Origin: Syncephalastrum monosporum B8922
Lineage: Eukaryota > Mucoromycota > Mucoromycetes > Mucorales > Syncephalastraceae
Reading direction: 5' to 3'
DNA length: 64,000 bases
Assembly (NCBI GenBank): GCA_000697355.1
Contig: JNEN01001204.1
Coordinates: 21,629 to 85,628, forward strand
Shown here piece by piece: positions 1 to 10,596 of this stretch. The translations under genes and the position numbers were made by a program. Below the pieces are notes generated by a model. The model saw only the letters and a list, made by a program, of their open reading frames with translations. It was not told the DNA's origin and made no database searches. Position 1 is the first letter of the stretch. Every line of letters begins with the position of its first letter.

Positions 1-1092
1 ACGCCGTTGACAGCCGAGAACTGCTGCGTCGCGTGCAGCACCACCACGATCAGCGTGATCCGACGCACGACCGGGTCCGTAAATAGCTGCCGGATGCCGT
101 AGGCCTCCTGGCTCTTGTCGTGCTCGGTGGCACGGATCACGGACGGATCCGTTTCTTCCTGAGCGTCTTGCTCTTTCTTGGCATCCAGCTTCGAGGGTGT
201 GGGCGAGTCGGTGACGGCGCTTGATGCGCCGCGCTGGCCCAGAATGATATCCTGCAGCTCACCCTCGACGTCCCAGGCCTGGCCGCGTAGTTTTTGCAGC
301 GCCGTCAGCGCTCCGTCTAGATCGTTCATCGACACGAGATAGCGAGGCGACTCGACGCAGAATGGCATCACGCATGCCTGAAACAGGGCCGGTAAAGCGA
401 CGAGCGCATAATTGAGACGCCACAGGGGCACATTAGCGAGCGGGAACGCGATGAGGTTGGACAGGAGGATACCAATCACGATAAAGAGCCTATGCATGAA
501 GAATGTATCAGCCTCGATAAAGTACAGGCAGAAGGATGGATCTATTACTGGTTGAGGGTGCCCATCGCGCCACGCCCGCGAATGGTGGATACCTCGCCAT
601 TGTAGGTCGGGGTCGCCACCGACCCCATGCCGCAGGATAAGCCAGCAAAGAAGCGACCGACAATAAACATGGCGGGCGAGGGTGAAATCGCCATGAGGAG
701 CGCGCCCACTACCCAGCCAATGTTGTTGAAGCATATGGTTTTTTTCCGTCCTAGGAATGTGAGGGTCGGCCCGGCCGCTAGACTCGCCACCAGCCCACCA
801 ATGCAGAAGAAGGAAACGGCTGTACCCCTTGAAAAAGTGGATATTTCCTTTTTTATATCACTTGGAAGCATTGTTTCCATTTTTTTATATATTACCACAA
901 CAGTGAGTCCATGGGGAGACAGTCGGGCAAGACGGGGTTATTGACATGCGCTGCGCCATGTTCGCAAGCGTGTGTGGCATTGCCGGCGATATTGGGCGAG
1001 CCAATCGTCCAGCCCATGCTAAATGCGCCGATGCATGAGACGCATACGCAGAATAAGGTGTAGAGCGGGAACCGCGCTTCCCTTGAATCCAT
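1..1092 (-). CDS. MFS sugar (hexose) transporter, 3' end beyond left edge
   Basis: Three exons on the minus strand: 1092-896, 827-549 and 489 to beyond position 1, joined by introns of 68 and 59 nt. The protein starts MDSREARFPLYTLF and a first membrane helix follows. After the first splice comes WGTAVSFFCIGGLVAS (TM2), then the LGRKK loop motif between TM2 and TM3, and GRFFAGLSCGMGSVATPTY (TM4) as in GLUT/HXT transporters. Exon 3 carries VESPRYL, the family's PESPR motif after TM6, then a long charged central loop (EQDAQEETDPS). Such proteins move glucose or related hexoses across the plasma membrane by facilitated diffusion or proton symport. The C-terminal half (TM7-12, PETKG motif) is outside the window. 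The substrate cannot be told from this part. The start ATG is the first in frame with the hydrophobic N-terminus. Confidence 0.88.
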
Positions 1093-1381
1093 AAGTCACT
1101 AGATGTGTCGAGAAGGACAAGAGAGATGGAAATGAAAAGAGAAAATAATGAAGAGAAAGATCGGTTGGGAAGCCAACGGGCAGAGGGATGTGTCTTTATT
1201 TTTATTTTTTCACGGATCATGATTGATTGGAAAGGGAAAGGAGAGGACGGTCGATTTTTGCTTGATGCGGAAAAAAAGAGAAGAGTGATTGGATGTATAG
1301 GTGGTTGTTTGGGGTCTAGATCCACCTCTCGGAAAGTTATGAAAATGCAAATGCGGATGAAATGAGATGAAATATAGCCTA

Positions 1382-2740
1382 CTACATAATTTGACAGCGT
1401 TGGGATGGATGTGCTTGAGCATGTTCTTGGGAATGCAACAGTTCTAGCCGTCGCCGGGCGCCGTGGTGATGGTGCGACGCGGCCTGCGTGTACCATAGCT
1501 TGGCTTCCTCGATATCCTGGGATATCCCCTCCCCGGTTTCAAACAAATAACCGACCGCATGCATGGCTGCCGGCGAACCTCGTTCAGCCGCGCGGAACGC
1601 ATAGCGAAATGCGATGCGCGTGTCGCGCTCGAGTAGGCCTGGGACGCCTGTCAGATACCACGACGCGAGGGCGAGCTCGGCGGCGGCGTGCTCCTGCTCG
1701 GCCGCTTTGCAGTACCACTCAATTGACCGGACCGGCGACACCTCACCGCCGACGAGAGCGTCGCCTTGCTCATAAGCCAGGCCGAGGCGGTACTGGGCAG
1801 GCGCATGGCCTTGTTCGGCCGCCTTGGTGATGAGCTCGCGGGCATATACCGGATCAGGCACGTGCTTTGTCGCGCGTGCATTGTCCTCGCCATCGCACGC
1901 GACGCCCAGCTCATACCACACCATCGCAAGCGCCGTGCCGTCGGGAGAGACCGTGCGCTTCAGCCACGCCAGGCCTTCGCAAGGATGCTTTGCCTGGCCG
2001 AGCTGACCCTTGAGGAGGATCATGCCGAGCCGCACCATCGCGTCCGGCACGCCCCACTGCGCCGCTTTGCGATAGCACTGGACGGCCCGCTTTGGCTCGG
2101 CACGCGCGCCCTTGCCATGCTCATAGCACCTCGCGAGCCGGTACATGCAGTCGGCGTGATGATGCTTGGCGCCTTGCAAGTATAAATGGAACGCTTTGGT
2201 CTCGTCCATCGGATGCTCGTACGCGCCCGTGCGGTGCCACTCGGCCACCTGATACTGTGCGTCGGTATGCCCGCGCGACGCAAGGCGCTTGATCAGCTTG
2301 CACGCGCCGCGCACCAGCGCGTGCTCGGCCTCGCTCTCGCCTGCCGCGGCTCCTTCCAGGATCGTCAGCGCGTGGTGCATCTGTACCGATGCGCGCGGGT
2401 CGTGCTGGGCCTCCACCAACAGCTGTTGCAGTCGTTCCAGCGGCGTCTGGTTGCGCGTCGCCTTGAACGCAGCCAGGGCTTGGTCGGTCACGGCAGACTT
2501 GGACGGCTTGCTGACGGCAGGGTGGTGTTGTGGGAGCGTGGGAAGTGCTTTGGCCTCCGTTGCGCCCGGTTTGGGTGGCAGCTTATCCGAGTGAGCGCGC
2601 ACATGGCGTCGCGGGTGGCAGCGTGTCTCTTTTGCAGGGGGCGGTGGTGGAGGTAGACTACGGACGTCTTTCTCGTCGTCATTCGCGGGACTCTCTTCGC
2701 TGCCAGTCGAGGCATGTTGCTCGGTCGCAGGCTGTGCCAT
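1382..2740 (-). CDS. Sel1-repeat protein with C-terminal CaaX box, chitin synthase regulator (Chs4/Skt5)-like
   Basis: Single exon, 452 residues from the chosen Met. The frame stays open upstream to about 3160, but that part is low-complexity and looks like untranslated leader. Residues 1-90 are Pro/Lys-rich and disordered, with a run of seven prolines. From about residue 150 to 440 there are tandem Sel1 (alpha-solenoid) repeats, e.g. AQYQVAEWHRTG, CMYRLARCYEHGKG, AMVRLGMILLKG, AQYRLGLAYEQGD, AMHAVGYLFETGEG. The protein ends in C-Q-I-M, a CaaX prenylation signal. Sel1 repeats plus a terminal CaaX are the hallmarks of yeast Chs4/Skt5, which activates chitin synthase III at the membrane, so a role in septum or wall chitin is inferred. 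A general Sel1 adaptor is the alternative. The CaaX is read directly from the sequence. Confidence 0.8.
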   Translation of the reverse strand: MAQPATEQHASTGSEESPANDDEKDVRSLPPPPPPAKETRCHPRRHVRAHSDKLPPKPGATEAKALPTLPQHHPAVSKPSKSAVTDQALAAFKATRNQTPLERLQQLLVEAQHDPRASVQMHHALTILEGAAAGESEAEHALVRGACKLIKRLASRGHTDAQYQVAEWHRTGAYEHPMDETKAFHLYLQGAKHHHADCMYRLARCYEHGKGARAEPKRAVQCYRKAAQWGVPDAMVRLGMILLKGQLGQAKHPCEGLAWLKRTVSPDGTALAMVWYELGVACDGEDNARATKHVPDPVYARELITKAAEQGHAPAQYRLGLAYEQGDALVGGEVSPVRSIEWYCKAAEQEHAAAELALASWYLTGVPGLLERDTRIAFRYAFRAAERGSPAAMHAVGYLFETGEGISQDIEEAKLWYTQAASHHHHGARRRLELLHSQEHAQAHPSQRCQIM

Positions 2741-3843
2741 CTTATTTCTCGAGGAAGGCTGCAGACCATGCCACCATGGGGGGCTGTAGACGACGAGTTG
2801 CATTTGCCAAGGCGGATAAGTCGTCGGTAAAGGGCGTGTCAGCAGCGCAATGCAATAGCTCGACTGTCGTCGATGGGTCTGAACAGGAGTTCGGCTCGTG
2901 TGTAGGTCGGGTGGTGTGGCAGCAGCGCTAGTGGTAGCAAGCGGAGAAGGTAGAAGCGACAGTACGAGGCTTCGACTAATACGAGGAGGTTGCATCATGG
3001 CCATGACACGTTTGTGGCCGACATAGGGCACAAGCTGCTTGTCATTTTGCTGGCGTTGCTGCTCCTCGGCTGTCTTCACCGACTGAGCACTACTGATCAT
3101 GGTGGTGGTGGCCGCGAGAGAGAGAAAAAGAGCAACCGAAAAACATAAACATGCCACCACGAAGGATTAAGCTACTCGTTCTTTGTTAGCTGCCGTTGAT
3201 ATTAGAATGCAAAGGTTAATCAACAAATTTGTTTGCATTTGTTATACAAACTTCTGTCGTCCATCCTACTAGGCAAAATTTCTATGCTTTGGTTGAGCAC
3301 AGACACAGTAAAAAGAATGACACGTGCACATGGGTCTTTCATCGTACCCCAAATACGCGTCATTCTACCTTTTCATCCCCGTGACCCAAAGAAAAAACAT
3401 GCAAACGCATCAATCTATGATTTTCATGGTCGATTGTATACTGTGTACTATTGTTGGTGGAGGAATAGGTGGATAGTGTACTTCTTTTTTTTTTTTTTGT
3501 TTGCTTTCACCATGTGATTCTTTTGACAGATCGAAAGGCTTAGCCGAAACCCCACACATCAAAGAAGACGCTACATGTTGGAAAACGCAAAGACAAGGTT
3601 TTAATGTCTATGGCTCTATAGTGAAGCTATTCTATTGTTCATCTTTGGTTCTTCTAACTAACAAAGAACTCGCCAACATAGTCAACAAAGGGAAATTGGA
3701 GTAGGGCTTTCAAAAAAAAAAAAAAAAAAAGAAAAAAAAGAAAAAGAAAAAAAAGGGAAAACAGCACCGGTATCCCGCGCACGGATTTTATATATATCCA
3801 TCGGGGAAAACCGATTATTTTTTTTTACTACTTCTTGTTGGCC
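2741..3843. other. Intergenic/5' leader region with homopolymer tracts
   Basis: Lies between the divergent starts of the Sel1/CaaX gene and mitoferrin. The part next to 2740 is an open but low-complexity frame, probably 5' leader. Further right are poly-T (about 3485-3500) and poly-A (about 3713-3757) tracts. I see no gene in the right two thirds. Confidence 0.6.
3787..3797 (+). promoter_or_regulatory. TATA-like element upstream of mitoferrin
   Basis: A run tttatatatat lies about 50 bases before the mitoferrin ATG at 3844, just after a long A-tract. The position suits a core promoter, but this rests on sequence alone. Confidence 0.35.
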
Positions 3844-4951
3844 ATGGATGAGGAACATGATTACGAAAGTCTCGGTTCCAACTCGACCGTCTTGCAGAAT
3901 GCAGTTGCAGGCGCATTTGCTGGCATTGGAGAGCACTGTCTCATGTACCCGATCGACAGTATAAAGGTGTGTTCATCTCTTTCAAACGAGGCAGCCCAGG
4001 CATACTACAGCTGTCTGCCGTTTGCGACCGCCCGCTCTCTGACGTCGGCCATTGACTTGCGCATTCCTTTATGCTAATGCTACCTTCTCCATGTGACAGA
4101 CACGCATGCAGGTTGTGTCGTCGACAGGCCAGGTCTCTATACCCACCCAGAGCATGGCCTCGTTAAAGCAGAACCTGTGGCGGGGCGTGTACTCTGTGAT
4201 TGCCGGCGCCGGCCCGGCCCACGCCCTACACTTTACGACGTACGAGTATTGTAAAGAGCTGTTTGACAAGAAGTTCGTGGCGGTTGAGGCCGAGCGGGAC
4301 CACTGGACCCATTTGTTGGCAACCGCGGCCGCCGGTGCATGTGGCACATTCATGCATGATGCATTTATGACTCCCTTCGACGGTAAATGGAAAATTTTAA
4401 TATCCCCATGGCGTTTCCTAACAGAAAGATAAACAGTCATCAAGCAACGGATGCAGCTGCGCGAGTCCACCTTTCGGACCGTGCGCGAGTGTGCTCGCAC
4501 CGTCTATGCCAGCGAAGGCCTGAAGGCTTTCTACATTTCTTTCCCGACGACGCTCTCCATGTCGATGCCCTTCCAGTCTGTCCAGTTCGCGACCTACGAG
4601 TACTTCCAGTCCGTCCTCAACCCTGAAAACACCTACAACCCAAAGACACACATGTTGGCCGGTGGTCTCGCTGGCGCCATGGCGGCATCTGTGACAACCC
4701 CGCTCGACGTGGTCAAAACGTTACTGCAGACCCGCGGCACGTCTACCGACCCGCGGATACGGCAGTGCTCGGGCTTCTTTGAGGCGTCACGGATCATTGG
4801 TGAGCGGTATGGCTACCGAGGCTTCTTCCGTGGTTTCAGGCCACGTATCCTTGCCAACATACCGAGCACGGCCATTAGCTGGTCTGTCTATGAATACTTT
4901 AAATGGTTCCTCTCAAGCGATAACAACGACGTCCTGGTCCACCGTATCTAA
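3844..4951 (+). CDS. MRS4: Mitoferrin-type mitochondrial iron carrier (SLC25 family)
   Basis: Three exons, 3844-3966, 4100-4382 and 4437-4951, give 306 residues. The three signature repeats of mitochondrial carriers are present: MYPIDSIKTRMQ (split by intron 1), MTPFDVIKQRMQ (split by intron 2) and TTPLDVVKTLLQTRG. The first two splice junctions restore these motifs exactly, which supports the gene model. Segments such as HALHFTTYEYCKE, LKAFYISFPTTLSMSMPFQ and YRGFFRGFRPRILANIPSTAISW match mitoferrins (yeast Mrs3/Mrs4). These import ferrous iron across the inner mitochondrial membrane for haem and Fe-S cluster synthesis. Length is normal for the family. The N-terminus (MDEEHDYESLG) is short and acidic, without a presequence, as usual for carriers. 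Subfamily assignment is by recalled similarity. Confidence 0.9.
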
Positions 4952-5282
4952 CGTTTTGCATCCCCTTCTGCATCTTTTCGACCCTCTTTCCTACGTATCC
5001 CGCTAGCCACCTTTACTACATATCGTATTGCACTTTTTCATTTGCTCACCCACACCACACACACACGCACACACACACACACGTCCATGCATGCGCACAT
5101 ACACAGTATGCGCTCTGCTTTGAATCGGTACGTTCGCCCGCTTCCTATTTTATTTCTTCTTTTTTCTTTCCTCCGCCTATTGTACTATAGACCCATTCAG
5201 CGTTTTATTATATATTTCTTGCATGGCGAGACATTAAATAGAGGATATGCCAAAATGGAACAACGGGGCAGATCTTACCTTC
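4952..5282. repeat. Spacer with CA microsatellite
   Basis: The region between the convergent mitoferrin gene and the small coiled-coil gene. About 5049-5082 is an almost pure (CA)n tract. The rest is AT/CT-rich and probably forms the two 3' UTRs. Confidence 0.6.
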
Positions 5283-5721
5283 TTATTCTTTTGCCCATGC
5301 GCCCCTTGCCACTGCATCGATCTCCAAAGCGTGTTGCATCTTTTCTAGGTCCGCCATCGTTTCCCGTATGGAATCTTGTTTTGAAAAGAGGGCATGCAAG
5401 GCCTTGCTCGTCTTATCAAGGGCCTATCCAAACGAGTCAGATACACGGCCGTCTCTGTGCGTGGCAAATGCCCACCTGGTGGGTATTCTTCGCGTGCGTG
5501 TCGGCTTGGACAAACAGTTTGCAGGTCTTTTGAAAGTCTTCACGGGCGTCCGACTTTAGGATGCTCTTGAGGCAGTCGGACCAGTCGTCGATCGTCTTTT
5601 CGGCTAGATTGTGTGGGTCATCGCGCGAGCCAAACAGGTGCTCCTCGCTGCTTTTAAAGCTCTGAAAGCTGAGATTGCTTGCGGATGGACTGGGCGATGG
5701 CGACAGGAGACGCTGAGACAT
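5283..5721 (-). CDS. Small predicted coiled-coil protein, function unknown
   Basis: Two exons, 5721-5476 and 5402-5283, joined by a 73 nt GT-AG intron in phase 0, give 121 residues. The N-terminus (MSQRLLSPSPSPSASNLSF) is Ser/Pro-rich. The rest is hydrophilic and probably helical: KTIDDWSDCLKSILKSDARE, then ADTHAKNTHQ and, across the intron, ALHALFSKQDSIRET and MADLEKMQHALE. The splice preserves a continuous heptad-like pattern, so the gene looks real. Size and helical layout recall small subunits of cytosolic assemblies such as BLOC-1-type complexes, but I see no diagnostic motif and assign no function. Confidence 0.6.
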
Positions 5722-5966
5722 ACGTAATTCAAAAAAGCAGCACCCAAACCCAGCCAGACGGCGACCCATTCAGAGCTGCCTCAAATAGAATCCTGTATTC
5801 ATGCACAACACACGCACACCGCACAGGCAACCCAAAAAGCAATGCACATTATGAGCAAGGTACCACTCCTTTCTTATCGCTCTTTGGTTTCAAAAGTGAA
5901 ATCCCACCTAGGCGAATAGACTCTATGCTCTGCGTTTTATTGGCTCTTCATTTTCTGCAGCCTCAG

Positions 5967-5975
5967 TATATAAAG
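5967..5975 (+). promoter_or_regulatory. TATA box of the ALDH7 gene (putative)
   Basis: TATATAAAG lies about 110 bases before the ALDH start codon, within the 364 bases that separate it from the divergent small coiled-coil gene. This is a match to the consensus only. Confidence 0.4.
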
Positions 5976-6085
5976 TTGCCTCCCGATGACTCGGTCGACC
6001 GGATCAGGAAAAAATCATTCCCACGATATGGTGACAATCCCTTCACTCATTTAAAGCAAACACGCGCCACAAATAACAGATCACC

Positions 6086-8080
6086 ATGGTTTTCGCACGC
6101 TCTTCTTACTTGTATCGCTCTGCATCGCTGGTGGCTCGCCAGCTCGCGCCCCAGAAGCGCTTGCTCTCTACCTTTGATAAACACAAGACCATCTTTGACC
6201 AGCTCGGGATCAGCAAGACTGGCAACACCGGCGTCTTTCACGGTGAGTGGAAGGCGTCCGGTCCCGTCATGCCCTCGGTCAATCCTGTCAACAACGAAGT
6301 CATTGCCGAGGTCGTCGCGGGTAGCACGGCTGATTTGAACACGGCCTTCGACCGTGTCGCTGAAGCACAGAAGATCTGGCGTGAGGTGCGTCAGGAATGT
6401 TCAGGATGAAGGCCATGCTCTGATTGTATAATAGATGCCTGTTCCCCAACGAGGCCAAGTCCTCCTGGCCATGCGCAACGTCCTTGTAGATAACATAGAG
6501 CCTTTGGGCAAACTTGTTGCGCTCGAAATGGGTGAGTCTACATGCAGACACCGTTGAACAAAAGGCTCACTCCTATGGTAGGCAAGATCTTGCCCGAGGG
6601 TATTGGCGAGGTACAGGAGTATGTCGACATTCTCGAATACGCTCTGGGCCTGTCGCGCATGCTGCAAGGTTCCGTCATCCCCTCTGAGCGCCCTGGCCAC
6701 GCCATGCTCGAGACGTGGAACCCGCTCGGCACAGTGGGCGTCATTAGCGCTTTTAACTTTCCCGGTAAGTGGGTCAACATTGGCGTGAAATAAGAGACTA
6801 ACATAGACGCGCGTGCGCTCGCTCTCTCTTTCTTTTTCTCTCTCCACAGTGGCCGTATATGGCTGGAACAGCGCCATTGCGATGGTGACGGGCAACGGTG
6901 TGCTTTGGAAGCCCTCTCCCACGACCCCCCTGGTTTCGATCGCCGTAACCCGTCTTCTCGAGAAGACCCTCCGCGAACACAAGTTGCCGCCTGCGCTCTG
7001 CTCCCTCGTCACCGGTGGCGCGGACGTCGGTGGTGCGCTCGCCGATGACCCCCGTGCACACGTCGTCTCCTTCACAGGCTCGACCAAGGTCGGCCAGCAG
7101 GTCGGTCAAATTGTGCAAGGCCGATTCGGCAAGTCCATCCTCGAGCTGGGAGGCAACAATGCAATCATTGTGACAGAGGACAGCGACCTGGACCTCGCTT
7201 CGCGTGCCATCCTATTTGCCGCTGTGGGTACGGCCGGCCAGCGCTGCACAACCACGCGCCGTCTGATCGTGCAGGAATCGGTGTATGACACTCTTATGGA
7301 GAAACTCCTCAAGGCGTACACCCAGGTCAAGGTCGGTGACCCGCTCGAGGAGGGTGTGCTCTGTGGCCCGCTCCACACGCCCGCCGCTGTGGGTGTATAT
7401 GAGCAGACCCTTGCGGACGTCAAGAAGCAGGGCGGTGAGATCCTCTACGGTGGACAGGTCCTTAAAGAGAATGGTCTCGACAAGGGCAACTTTGTCATGC
7501 CAACCGTGACCCGCGTCAAGCCCGATATGGACATTGTCAAGAACGAAGCGTTTGTGCCCATCCTTCACACCATGACTTACAAGGTGAGCAACGGATAATG
7601 GAATGGAGGGTGTGTGTGCGTGACAGAGTGGCTCATACGTTATCTTTTCTTTAGACTTTGGATGAAGCGATTGCTATCAACAATGGCGTTGCCCAGGGCT
7701 TGTCGAGCTCGATCTTCACCACGAACCCCGCTACGATTTTCAAGTGGATCGGTCCTTCTGGCTCTGACTGTGGTATCATCAATGTCAATATCCCGACTAA
7801 CGGTGCCGAGATTGGTGGTGCCTTTGGTGGCGAGAAGGTAGGGTTCAAAAAACTAGAGAGAACCATAGCGACTCATATCTATATACGACCCATGTAGGCT
7901 ACGGGTGGTGGTCGTGAAAGCGGTAGCGACTCTTGGAAGCAATACTGCCGCCGCGGCACATGGTAAGCTCGGATTGGAAAAGTATCAATTTGTCTTTCTC
8001 ACGCTTCCTGCTTCCTGCTTCGTAGCACCATCAACTACTCGGGTGCGCTGCCCCTTGCGCAAGGCATCAACTTTGGTTAA
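6086..8080 (+). CDS. ALDH7A1: ALDH7 family aldehyde dehydrogenase (antiquitin, alpha-aminoadipic semialdehyde dehydrogenase type)
   Basis: Seven exons (6086-6385, 6435-6531, 6582-6764, 6850-7583, 7655-7837, 7898-7962, 8026-8080) give 538 residues in one consistent frame. The first 30 residues ([20 protein letters not shown]...) are Arg/Ser-rich without acids, as in a mitochondrial presequence. Family marks: [16 protein letters not shown] (spliced), [19 protein letters not shown] (cofactor loop), the general base region LELGGNNA, the catalytic Cys in [18 protein letters not shown], and the ALDH7-type C-terminus R-R-G-T-C-T-I-N-Y-S ... PLAQGINFG. These NAD-dependent enzymes oxidise alpha-aminoadipic semialdehyde in lysine breakdown and other aldehydes. 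In fungi a general detoxifying role is also possible. Introns are 49-88 nt. Confidence 0.93.
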
Positions 8081-10596
8081 AAAAAGACGAAAAGTTTTTT
8101 TGATTTTTTTTCCTTGTAAAATATCTCTCTATACAGTAACTAGCCTATGGGGCTTTGCTTGAACTTAAATATCAAGTGTCGTCGAATAGCACCTAGAACT
8201 AAGCCAGCGTATATCACCGATGAACTTGTGGTGCAGTATCATCCTGGCGCCACTAATACAGGGTTTGTGTAGGTACAGCAAAAAAGTGCAGCCGTTCCTG
8301 ATCTCAATAAGTGCTTCATAACACCTCTGTCCTTATTTTCTGACTGACGTCAAACGCTGTCCAACATCTTTGTGCGCAACGGGAACTGTAAGAGTCTTTA
8401 ACCCACCTATTTATCGGCGTGTATAGCTATAGACTAGATAGCAATTGACGATCTACCGTCGCTGATTAATTTTCAAAAGGAGCGGGTCCTGTGAACAGTA
8501 GCTCTTCTGCGCAGTGGTCTAATTCCCACCGTCGTTCAACACGAATATCTGTGCGTCCATGTTTCTCCTAGTGGCCCATATAAAAGGCATGCGGAGCAAA
8601 TTCGACTTGTTTCTTCTTTTCATGCGCGACTTTGGACTCTAGGCGATGACAGTAGCAAAGGAGATAGCATAAATAGGGCTGCTGTTTACATTTTGGCCAC
8701 GGACCTCATCAGGCACCTCATACACTCAATAACTAACATCGTTTGTCTTCTTTTACCCACCCACTCACAGAATTGCAAGTCACAATATCAATGTATGTTC
8801 CATTGTTGCTTCTTTCCTGCTGCTGGTGACCTTAATTTCGTTTGCTCTCGGCGCTCCGATGGGTCCTACCTTTGCTGGAGCAGCGTCTATGACAGACAAT
8901 ATCGTACAGCTACAAGGCGCTGAGTCCCTGGACAAACGCCAGTCCTCCAACGTAGCATCACCACCACTCGATGATCCTTGCCGTTTGGTGGGGGTCGCTA
9001 ATGCTATCGTTGCTTCGTGCCTGCATCTTTACCGCCTATACGGGATACGCGGGGGTAACACCACTCGCATATCTGGCTTGCTCGAACATAGTTATTGCCA
9101 TATTTATAACGGCATCATCCTAATCAACATATCACTTACTACTCTACCGTTACCACTGTTATGTTCTTTTTCTACATTCTGAGTGGACGAAGCACCGCCC
9201 CCGGCCCGTTGTTGCTCGATACGCGCTCATGGTATCAGCCCACTATTCACCTACGTCTGTGCGGCTGGGTACACATTTGAGCCACACAAAGGCAGAATGC
9301 TGTAAAAAAAAAAAGACCCTCGCTGGCGGGCGTGGGGCGAATTTTTTGCGCAGAATACTCGTCTTCGGGAGTGTTTCAATGGTAGTTTAGCCACCCGCCG
9401 CCTATTCTAATAACTGTAAGCAAAGGGCAAGAAGGGAGTCATCAAGCTCTGTGTTTCTTGTGATGTGAGCTATTTTGATATCCACTTTGCCTGTCTCCAC
9501 CTGTCAGTAGGAGCAGCAACCACAGTAAACAGCCCAGCTCCTATCTAATTTACGCTTGCGAGGCGAAGGTACACAATTCTGGTTTACCAGGTTCCCATAT
9601 CCGCATATTTTTCTCTTTCACTTCGCTGTTCCTCTTTTTCGTCTTTTCTTCTTTTTCTTCCTGCCTTTCCCACATCTCCTACCCAGTTGGGACATTTTGT
9701 GTCCACTTCCTAGCCTTTTTGAACACCTTCCCCCTTTTGATATTTTTGACCATCCACTTTTCAAAAGGATGGATCTTTTTCCATCCATTAACTTTTTGGA
9801 TGGTTGACTTTTTTTCACTCCATCACCTTCTTGGATGGATACATTTTCTTTACCAATCATATCTTATCCCTTTTCCCTTCACATATATTTTAGCAAATCT
9901 AGCAATTAGTATAAATACTTCCATAAGTTTTATTCAAAGACATCAGTCAATTGCACATACACAAATACAGCTCTATCTATCTTACCCTTAAGCTTATATT
10001 ATATTCTTTGCCTCTGTTGGAACAGCCTACTCCATCGACAAACACAAGCCGCTACCTTTTATCATCTCCACAATTACACGAGACGTAGAATTCCTCTTGC
10101 CCTTTATTTTTTCCCAAACTTGTAACATCAAGAGATACACTTTTCTCTTGAATTTTCTCTTTCCTCTTTATTTTCTTTTTACATTTCCGTACACGTTAAA
10201 CACATAACTTGTGGTTTGACTTGGTGCTCTTTACAAATTTCTATCACGCACACACTATATCTTTTTTCTAACCTTACCCATATCCGCCTGTCACTTGGTC
10301 ACTTGGTACCCTATCACTTGGTGCCACACTACAACCACCCATCACTAGGCGCTCCTGGTGCTCCTAACAACCCTATCAACGGATACCTTTGTGGATCCGA
10401 ACCTGGAATTCCAAGGTCATGTGATCTATAAATGAATTTTATACAATACCAATGATACGGTAAGCCTGAGAAACTGAGATAAGCCACCGATGCCAGTGAA
10501 TTTTCTAGCACAAATGAAAAGTGGCATGGGTCGGTCCAGCGCGCTTTTCTTTCACAGCTGTCAGGCCTTAGAATTCACCACCCTCCATTGCCCACC
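8081..10596. other. Gene-poor AT-rich gap
   Basis: About 2.5 kb between ALDH7 and TIM44. I see no intact gene. It holds a possible secreted-peptide reading frame (listed separately), pyrimidine-rich runs around 9600-9720, and a cluster of short GGATGG/CCATCC inverted motifs at 9751-9840. Stop codons are dense in all frames elsewhere. Confidence 0.6.
8780..9182 (+). other. Open frame resembling a secreted peptide precursor (uncertain)
   Basis: One plus-strand frame reads a hydrophobic, signal-peptide-like stretch (SIVASFLLLVTLISFALG), then Ala-Pro and, about 30 residues on, SLDKR-QSSN, which looks like a Kex2 (Lys-Arg) processing site. The rest, to the stop near 9182, is weakly hydrophobic. 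No in-frame ATG precedes the signal. A 5' exon ending before the acceptor-like cag at about 8771 would be needed, and I did not find a convincing one. It may be a real small secreted protein with an unseen first exon, a relic, or chance. Confidence 0.25.

Noticed and set aside
1105..1365. 86-codon plus-strand frame between the sugar transporter and the Sel1 gene
   Set aside because: Lys/Arg/Glu-rich reading of a purine-rich promoter stretch; no conserved motif.
2741..3160. N-terminal extension of the Sel1/CaaX protein starting MVACLCFSVALFL
   Set aside because: The frame is open and begins with a signal-like run, but the following 110 residues are Ser/Thr/Pro-rich low-complexity without conservation marks, and a CaaX protein should be cytosolic. 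The internal Met at 2740 is preferred.
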